From Chiua virens (taxonomy: Eukaryota > Basidiomycota > Agaricomycetes > Boletales > Boletaceae), in contig JAHNUO010000009.1 in the NCBI GenBank assembly GCA_019787685.1, forward strand, positions 1,364,001-1,428,000: DNA of 64,000 bases, read 5' to 3'. Position numbers and translations under genes: made by a program. This document shows positions 56,371-64,000 of the stretch, one piece after another; the stretch's first letter is position 1, and the number at the start of each line of letters is the position of its first letter. The notes beneath the pieces were generated by a model, which saw only the letters and a program-made list of their open reading frames with translations, did no database searches and was not told the DNA's origin.

Positions 56371-57330
56371 GTACGATCTCTCTCTGGACACAACTCCTGA
56401 TCTCCAGACTTCACTTAGAACCTTCTCGATTTCCTCTTGTCTCTTTTTGTACTAGTGTTACATTAGTAATAACCTGTGTCTCACTTAACAGCACAGCTCC
56501 GGCCTCTGTACATACCTGACTCCACTCCAGTTACATACTTTCCCGATTTCCGTCTTACTCAGTTTCTTACCAACCCTGTTACTAATCTCCATTCTACTCC
56601 GAGTATATAAACTGTAGTACTCTGACTTTGTACCTGCAGTCTGAATATTAGTTTTACCTTCTATTCCCTCCAAACTCCATAAGACCTCAATGGTCTTACC
56701 TCTGCTTGACTTCACTTTGGTGTCAAGTCTTACCTCCGACCTCCATTCTCCGTTCTCCAAAATAAAGGACAGACTCGTGACAAGGGCACACCACACATGG
56801 TGAAGCCAAGTCCCCCCACAAGAATAACTCCGGAGTTCCGGAGTTCATACCCCGAGTAGACCTGGTCTTAACAGTGACCAAGAAGAGCAGAACCAACACA
56901 ATTGGTCAAGAGGAATTGTATGATGCAAAGGCAATGGATGATGACAAGAAACAAATGAGTAAACCATTGGGTTGAGCTGATATGGGTTGACTAAGCAAAA
57001 GAAAATGAAGTATGGATGAGCATAGGGAGATACCTAGGCATTGAGCATAGTGAAGTAGTACAAATGAAATGAAAAGAATTGTAACAATTACCCCCTTCTC
57101 CCCCCCTCCCATCATCACCCTCTCCTATTATCTTATTGCACTGTAGAATTGTTTGTATTTATTTGCACCCCCAAACATATATAAACCTGGCCTCTCTGTT
57201 GAAGATCCCAATCTTGACATAGTAGTATGTACAGCCACTGCTTATGTAACTGTAGGTACATCATTCTGATGTATGTACCATAGTTTCTCTATTGAAGTGA
57301 CTATAGACACACATTACATAAGTGTTTCTA

Positions 57331-58596
57331 CAGTTGTGGACAGGCAAACACAACAATTTTTGTTGTCGAATTATTACATATCACAACATTAGTTAGACAG
57401 TGTAAAAGGCATATAGACAATATACTAGATGCACAATGATGTGATTTGCATGAGCAGAATTTCAATATCATCACTTTTGGAACATGTACCCCAAAAAATT
57501 TGGTCACCCCCCAAATAAATCATAAAAATTACTGAAAAATGCAGAATGGAGAGCTTTTGGCATGTATGACAAGATGGCTCAGTGTCAATGTTGGAGTCTG
57601 TGCCATAGAGAGTAAAAAAAACATACTTGAACTGGGTTGCAATAGCAGAATATCCAAAATGTTATGTGGACATCCAAGCAAAAAGACTACTGCATGAAAT
57701 ACAGCTGGTCTATGGAACTGGGGCCACTCAGGAGTGAAAAATGGCTTGCACCATGCAGCTCCTCTGAGTTGGGATCTGGAATTTTGGTGCCCTTGAAGCA
57801 CTTGAAATTGAAAGGACTGTGCGAGATAACACAGGAATCAGGTGGCACAGACTCTGATGAAGATTGGAAACTCACCACCATGTTTAACAGCATGAAGTTC
57901 ATTGCTGATCATGAAGAGTCTGTGGAGGAGTCAGAAGTGGAAGATAATGACTTGCCATTTATCTCAGATGATGATGCACAGTCACAGCTCATTGATCTTG
58001 CAATTTGCCTGGGCAACAATTCATCTGATAAAACCTGGTTGCCTCCATGACAGGCAAAGGAGGCAAAACATTGAAAGAAGTGGCCAAAAGAATACAAGAA
58101 GGGACCTGATGTTGGCAGTAGTAAGTCAGCACAAACACAACAGTGGTGCAAGTACTAGTACTGTGAGGTTCCAAAGAAAACATTTGAAGAAGCAAAACAG
58201 AATGCACAGGAACTTCTTGATGCTTGCCCAACTGAGGTGATCCAGCAGTTCATCAACCATTCCTGGTGGTTCATGAGTACATATCATCTGGGATTTACTG
58301 GGAAAGCTGCAGAGTGGGCTGTGAGGAAGCAGAAACAGCACTGGCAGGTTTTTCAATGTGCCATGATGTCTATTGATGCTGTACTTATAGATGTATAGTG
58401 GCCCATTATTTGTATGGTATATTTTGTAGTGATGAAATTAGCCAAAAATTTAGCCACCCCAAAAGCACTGGAAATTTTTCAGACCATTGTTTTTCAACAT
58501 TCCTCCCCATTCTGAGTCATTTGTGAGCTACAATTTCCATCAGAAAGTACTAGCTAAGCCACTGCCAAAATTGTTGTGTTTGTCTGTCCACAACTG
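57331..58596 (+). mobile_element. TA-flanked TIR element with degenerate coding content
   Basis: CAGTTGTGGACAGGCAAAC at 57331 and its inverse (ends CTGTCCACAACTG) at 58596 are flanked by TA at 57329-57330 and 58597-58598. The TIRs are at least 30 bp. Inside, plus-strand text at 57664-58050 (WKLTTMFNSMKFIADHEES, then an acidic part) and, in later frames, EVIQQFINHSWWFMSTY and GFTGKAAEWAVRKQKQHW resemble the protein of a basidiomycete DDE element, broken by stops. Similarity to Tc1 is by ends and TA only. Confidence 0.7.
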
Positions 58597-58598
58597 TA

Positions 58599-59703
58599 TA
58601 CTCTCTGATAATTTTCCCACAGCTTCTCTTCTCTCAGCCACCATCATCTCCACTTTCTCACTACACTGCTTCACTCCACTTTTTACTACACTTTTTTACT
58701 ACATTTTTTCCCTCATAAGTCACTTCATTTCATTCTCTTATTCCTTTGCTAATCTTTATTATTCTCCTAGCCAATAATCTTCTTTGTATATTGCAGTGAG
58801 TCATTGTTTGTATGTTTATGTGTACACTTACTCATCATCATCATTATCTAGCTATTATATTTGCTTATATTATATATATACATAGTTGTGCTTGTGTAGT
58901 TATCACTTGCAATGTTATATTGTTTCTTTGATGATCTGGTACATTAAGTGATTGGGATCAATTCCAATAATGTATTTATTGGATGTATAGGGTACTTTCC
59001 ACCAGACTGTTCCAGACTGTCCCAGTATTAGTCATCTCAACTCATCTGGGACAGTCTGTCAAAGCATACCCAGTTATGTACCTGGTTGGGGAGAGCTGGA
59101 GAGTCTGTCAAGCTGACCAGGTCTGTCCAGTCCAGCCCAGTCTGTCCAACCTTGTCCAGCTGAAAAAAAAATGTTTGTATACTATACATGAACATTTGAT
59201 CTGCAACCAACACTGATGAATATCCTCCCCATGATGACATACCTGCAAATATGCTTACTGCATATTGCAATGACAACAACAAATACTATACACATTGTTG
59301 TGTATTTTTTGCAGCAGTTTTCAAAGTCCTTAGGTTTCAGCCATGGATCTGTGGTTGGTGTGAAAACATGTGCCATATTGGAAACCCTGCTTGTATCTCA
59401 TTTTTTGTAAGCTAGAAAAAGAGATTGTCGAGGTGAGTACAGTAGGGTGCTAGCAACTTATATTGTCACACCATTATTCACAGATCAAAAAAGAACTCTT
59501 TTCATTCTCCAGCATCTATATCATGAAAAAGTACCACAAGGACTTGATGGCTGGCAGAAGTCAGTGTTGGCTGATCAGAACAAACCTAAGATGGTGATTG
59601 CTCTCAACAAGGCTCACGTATTACATCTACACCAATATTCCTGGCCATCAAGCAATATTCAGAGTCCAGTGAATATCTAGTCTGGGTGATGTTTGCCTCA
59701 ACT
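58599..59703. other. AT-rich spacer with CCAGnCTGTCC repeats
   Basis: No gene is supported. Around 59000-59160, short CCAGACTGT/CAGTCTGTCC words recur in both orientations and could be the end of another element. At 59280-59410 a frame with FLQQFSKSLGF has no start or family. Confidence 0.4.
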
Positions 59704-60846
59704 ATGTTGAAGAAAACTAATTAGGTGTGATATGTGAGAAAGGTGAGGCAATAGGTTCATCCCAAGGGGGGGTTGTAGTAGAATGATTGAAGAATAAAGG
59801 TTTGTCAAGGTGTCCTAGAGTTTGCTGAGTGATCTGAAATGAAAGGCAACCATGGGAAAGGTAGTTTGGAATGAAGTCAAGATAATAAGAAGGTAATCCA
59901 AGATGATGGAAAGCAAGAGAATGATGAGACAAGGTGAAATAAATGACAAGGAATGATGTCCAGCCCACTCACACATGTAAGAGTAGACAGGTGATCTCCT
60001 GAATGCAGAAAGATCCATTTGAATGTCAGAAAACATAGTTTTATAGTCCTGGGCACAACCTAAGACTATTAAAGGCAATCTGAACCTAGGTAAACATACT
60101 GTTATGATTTTGTACACTTTAACACTAACTTTACTACATTTTACCCTTGAAGGAAAGTGCTCACATGTACTTCAATCACTCTTTCCCTTTTCATGCTTTT
60201 ATATTGGTCCTTTCACATTCAGTCATGTGACCCAATGCATGTGACACTTCATATGGCACTTGCCAATTGGTTACTATTCTTGTTATCTCTTATCATTGTA
60301 CAATTCTTTCTCTCTTTTCTCATTGGCTATTAAATATTGTACCACTTCCATCTTACTAATACTTTTATGCTTCTACACTTGCCCTAAACCATTAGCCAGA
60401 CACTATTTAAACTGTAGGATTGTGACTGACTTACCTCAGTCTTATCCATTCGTTCAGAGTCTTTAAACAGCCTGAATTGAGGAAGTCTCACTTCTCATCA
60501 TTATCATCTCTAACTTGGTTCATTGTCTTGCCTTGTGTTCTCTTGATCTTGTCATTTCTGTTTAGTTTTGTAACACATACAGGATTGATGTAGGATGGGT
60601 ATATAAGGAAAGGAAAGTCAAAACCTTGTAGGTAACAAAAGAGAAAGAATGTGTTACAATAGGAACAACCTCAACAAGGTCTGATTAGATAGAACAAGTT
60701 AAAATATTGTAGATGAAATAGGACATGTACAATAAAATCAGATTGGATCATGTTGACTCAGATTGACTCAGATGATCTGTAAATGCTAAAACAGAACTGG
60801 ACTGATATGAAGTTGATAGTGGTATATAAAACAAATAGTGTGTGAT
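59704..60846 (+). repeat. family D LTR copy 2, interrupted
   Basis: Parts 59704-60099 and 60581-60846 align with 40813-41517 (GGTTCATCCCAAGGGGG, then ATAGTCCTGGGCACAA, then TTGACTCAGATTG). They are split by another LTR at 60100-60575. CpGs of the element-A copy are TpG or CpA here. The right end is cut near 60846 by an element B-like LTR. Confidence 0.75.
60100..60575 (+). repeat. solo LTR, family C
   Basis: 476 bp starting TGTTATGATTTTG and ending TTTTGTAACA, with CATAC duplicated at 60095-60099 and 60576-60580. Removing it with one CATAC restores the family D LTR. Confidence 0.85.
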
Positions 60847-61440
60847 GTAACAACCTAGAACAAACAAAGGACTCAGAGTGATAATGTGAAAGGTGTTAAA
60901 TGATATGATGATCAAAGAGTAACAATGTCCAGCAAGTGAGGTGAGAACTATGGAGGGAGACTCAGTCAGAGACTATTGGGAGAAACCCAAAGGTAAACTT
61001 TGTTAGAGTTCCCTGGGTGTTGCATTCAAGTCTTATATACTAAAAGTACATTGGAGTTCTAATCTGAGTATGAACTACATAGATAAGGGAGAGTGTTCTG
61101 ATTGGATGATAAGGTGAGAATACATGAGGAACACATGAGGTGCACAGGTATCTGGCAGTGATGCATGAGGTTAATGCATGGTGTGTGAGTCATAGATAAG
61201 AGTATGAGGAAACAATGCTGTAACAATGCAGTAGACACATGTTATATGATAAGCAATGTGTGTTGTGCATGGATTATGACAGCGTGTGATAACACATGTC
61301 TAATGATGAATAGATATGGATCATAATGTGGCATCCAATAGGGTTTGATCCTGAGGACAGCCTTGGCATGAGGCAAAGTATGCCATAATAGATATTGGAA
61401 AGAGTTGAGTAGGTGTTAGAACCAAAACAAAGAGAAATCT
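60847..61440 (-). repeat. diverged element B-type LTR
   Basis: TGTAACAACCTAGAACAA and later TTGGAGTTCTAATCTGAGT and TGGATGATAAGGTG match the element B LTR, with many C-to-T and other changes plus small insertions. The right boundary near 61440 is uncertain. Confidence 0.65.
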
Positions 61441-61772
61441 TATCCCAATGCTTCTTAGTAGAATAGGAGTTGTCAGACAAGTCTTAGAAGAGGAATGAAA
61501 AGCAATTTCAAGACTAAGGTAAATACATGGATTGTAACTACTTATATACTAAAGAGAAAGCTAGCACGGACCAAGTGAATATATACAGAAAGGCATGAAT
61601 ATAGGAATATTTGGAGAAAGGTAAAGAAAGAATGTTCAAGAAGGAAATGATTGGTAACGATCACTGATGGAATGGAATGATTAGGCAATTGATAGGAATG
61701 GAATGAAGAAGAATGAGATGGAATGTTCAAGATGTATCTGTAATAGTTTTGTCATAGGTATGACATAGTAGT
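61441..61772. other. AT-rich spacer between repeats
   Basis: About 330 bp without recognised ends or coding potential. Confidence 0.4.
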
Positions 61773-61774
61773 TA

Positions 61775-63339
61775 CAGTGGCTCAAACAACTGTCCCAATG
61801 TTTGCATGTTTTTCACTAAACATAACAAAACGCAGTAACCACTAAACCTTACCCAAATCTGTGGGTGTATGAAATATAGTGCTTACTCCTGGCTTTCTAT
61901 TGGACCAAGGGTCAAAGAATTTGAATAAGATTTGATGAAATGGCATTCATTTCAAAATGGTCACTCATTGGGACAGTTTTTTGACTTTATATAAATATAA
62001 GTATTTAGTATTTAGTATGACCTCCTTTGGCCTTGATAACTACTTCAAGCCTTCTATTCATGCTTTTAATCCATTTCTGATGCTATTCTGCACAAATTTT
62101 CCCCCACTCCTCTGCTAACCTCTCCTATAAATGATAAACTCCTTAGAGGCACTTTTATACACTAAAAGTTATTGTTTCAGATAATTTCAGGTATGTTCAA
62201 AGGAAGTGAAGTATAGAGACTGTGCAGGCCAATCTAAAGATCCAATCTCTTGATCTTTTACCCATGTCTGAACTGTTTTAGAGGTATGCTTGGCATTATT
62301 ATCTTATTGAAAAATGATCTCACCTTCTGAAATTGTAAAATTTTCAATGCTTTCCAGCAACCCCTGCTTTGAAATTGTCACATACTGCTCAGCATCCATC
62401 TTTCTGTACATCTCACTCTAAACTCCCACTCCATTCCACCCTATATAGGCCTATGCCTGACTATACCTCTAGCAATTAATTACTCTCCTGCATTTTTCCA
62501 CACATACTCTTGTTTGTATGACCCAATCCTATTGACTTTAGTCTCATTTAACTATACAACCCTTTCCCCACCCTCCACAGTCCAATGCTAGTATTTGAAA
62601 GCATAGGCCAATCATCTTTTCTTGTGACTCTTGAAGAGAAGAGGTTTTTGTTCTCTACTACAGCTTTCAAAGAGGCTTTCTTGAGGGTATTTCTGACTGT
62701 CTGAGGGTAGAGAGGAGTATCAATAATGATATTGATAAGTATAATGAGCTGAATAGCATTTTTGGCCTTGCCAGTAATGATCTGTTATACAATAGCCCTT
62801 TTGCTGGTAAATGAAAACTTTGAAGAGTAACCACCAAGATATTTAGTCTTGTCTAGCTGGACTTCCTGAAGGACCCTAGACACTGTAGACTTGCCTAGAC
62901 AAGTTTGAGAGGTTATTTTCCTGGAAGAGAGATTCAGGAAAAGGAAGGGGACAGTATTTTCCCTTAAGAGCTTTCATGATGATGATAGGAAAGTTACTAT
63001 GAAATGGTGGGGTTTATATGGTGCTAGCTGATGATAGTTACATAAATATAACATAATAGAACCATTATCAAATGTATGTAAGTACTTTACAACATGTTAG
63101 GGTCTAATATATGTAATCCAAACTTAAAGTCAAAGAACTGTCCCAATGAGTGATCATTTTGAAATGATTGCCATTTCATCAAATCTTATTCAAATCCTTT
63201 AACCCTTGGTCCAATAGAAAGCCAGGAGTAGGTACTATATTTCATATTCCCACATGTTTGGGTAAGATTTAGTGGTTACCGCGTTTTATTGCATTTAGTG
63301 AAAAACATGCAAACATTGGGACAGTTGTTTGAGCCACTG
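61775..63339 (-). mobile_element. Tc1/mariner-type element, copy 2, opposite orientation
   Basis: The same CAGTGGCTCAAAC ends and long TIRs as 54387-55974, flanked by TA (61773-61774 and 63340-63341). The transposase remnant reads on the minus strand. 1,565 bp; stops throughout. With copy 1 it forms an inverted pair about 5.8 kb apart. Confidence 0.87.
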
Positions 63340-63452
63340 TATGTAAGATGTAAGTGATAATGAAAGTAAAGAATTAATGAATGTGATTATGTAATGAATG
63401 AAGAGAATTTATTATTCTGACAGTAGGAGCAAAAGATTGATGAGTGAAATTG

Positions 63453-63928
63453 TGATTGTAACAGGTGAAATGTGAAAGTAGGGCAATAGGTTCATCCCAA
63501 GGGGGTTATACTAGAAGGGTTTGATGAATAAGAGTTTGTTGATGTGTCCTAGGGCTTGCTGAGGAATCTGGAATGAAAGTGACTGCAGGAAAAGTAATCC
63601 AGATAAAGTTGAGATGATGAGAGAGTAACTTGAGATGATAAGATATAAGAGAATGATAAGACAAAGTGAAACAAAGGATAAGGAATGATGTCCAGCCCAC
63701 TCACACAGGAGAGTAGACAGGTGATCTCCTGAATGCAGAAAGATGATATTTAATGTCAGAAACATAGTTTTATAGTCCTGGGCACGACCCAAGACTGTTA
63801 AAGGCAATCCAACCCTAAGTAAACATACATGATCAATGTAAGATGGGCATGTAAGGAAAGAAATGTCAAAACCTTATAGGTAATGAAAAGAAAAGAGTGT
63901 ACCATGAGAATAATGGCCTCAATAAGGC
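63453..63928 (+). repeat. family D LTR copy 3, truncated
   Basis: Begins TGTAACAGGTG and follows the family D LTR (GGTTCATCCCAAGGGGG, ATAGTCCTGGGCACGAC) to AATAAGGCC, where a family C LTR starts. Confidence 0.72.
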
Positions 63929-64000
63929 CTGTTATGATTCATCTTTTCCTTTTACTTTTACTTTGATTTCACTACACTCGGTACTACAGGTACCTCCTAC
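63929..64000 (+). repeat. start of a family C LTR, cut by the window end
   Basis: TGTTATGATTC at the break in family D copy 3 resembles the start of the solo LTR at 60100. The window ends before its other boundary. Confidence 0.5.

Larger units (their letters stand above)
54360..57086 (-). repeat. diverged element A-type LTR, interrupted
   Basis: Starting TGTTACAATAGTTCC at 54360 and ending TTGTAACA at 57086, the block follows the element A LTR (CGCAAAAGCACCAAGTA, CAACCACCACTTGAT), with many C-to-T changes. A Tc1 element sits at 54387-55974. About 500 bp at 56270-56880 have no counterpart in the A LTR. ATTAC follows the end, and ATTAT precedes the start, so it may be a solo LTR with a decayed duplication, or an LTR with a bit of internal sequence (element A also continues TTACCCCC). 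Confidence 0.7.

Noticed and set aside
56485..56796. Minus-strand 103-residue frame
   Set aside because: Within the unassigned insert of a mutated LTR; no domain, and it is probably chance.
54241..64000. A CRISPR or tandem regulatory array suggested by repeated CCAGnCTGTCC and TIR words
   Set aside because: Spacing is irregular, the repeats are transposon termini or LTR parts, and the host is eukaryotic.

Overview
The window looks like nuclear DNA of a filamentous basidiomycete. Genes are dense and cut by many 47-90 nt introns with GTACGT/GTGAGT/GTAAGT donors. The content includes a small hydrophobin, a four-domain Cch1 calcium channel, SUS1, Efm7 and a borate/bicarbonate transporter, set beside PIF/Harbinger, Ty3 chromodomain and Tc1 elements. 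An agaricomycete of the Rhizoctonia/Ceratobasidium type would fit, but that is an inference from style and not a proof.

Layout. 1-9.1 kb: two decayed genes on the minus strand, then a Cys-rich protein, a hydrophobin, an aldo/keto reductase, SUS1, and a small gene that is a solo version of the N-terminal domain of a protease-like gene at 14.4-16.0 kb. 9.6-12.9 kb: a complete PIF/Harbinger transposon with TIRs, a TTA target duplication, a SANT/Myb-like gene and an intact DDE transposase. 13.0-14.1 kb: C-rich low-complexity DNA. 14.4-34.1 kb: the gene-rich core, with a frameshifted trypsin-like gene, a large Pro/Ser-rich protein, a BOR1-like transporter, a Pmp3-type protein, Efm7, and a 23-exon CCH1. 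34.5-35.9 kb: a lone Copia-type gag gene. 36.4-54.2 kb: a second PIF/Harbinger copy split by Ty3 element A, which is itself split by Ty3 element B and by a solo LTR. 54.2-64.0 kb: CpG-poor, C-to-T mutated repeats (two Tc1 copies in opposite orientation, another TA-flanked TIR element, solo LTRs nested in each other).

The most interesting system is element B (43085-49989). Its two LTRs appear identical. Between its predicted transcription start and gag there are about 1,170 nt with only two ATG triplets, and both are ORF starts. They follow a long open frame that has no ATG at all; the junctions are TAG-ATG and TAG-AT-ATG. The first ATG has a weak context and the gag ATG a strong one. This is the layout expected for polycistronic translation by leaky scanning. 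Element B also has an 11-nt self-priming match between its predicted mRNA 5' end and the primer site, an extra one-helix membrane protein ORF, and a G-GGA-AAA heptamer in the right register for -1 frameshifting into pol. Element A has G-GGT-TTT at the same place.

Housekeeping genes are mostly coherent: SUS1 in SAGA/TREX-2, Efm7 acting on eEF1A, and Cch1 and the BOR1-like carrier at membranes. Several otherwise well-preserved genes carry single-base indels, which may be assembly errors, allelic defects or real decay.
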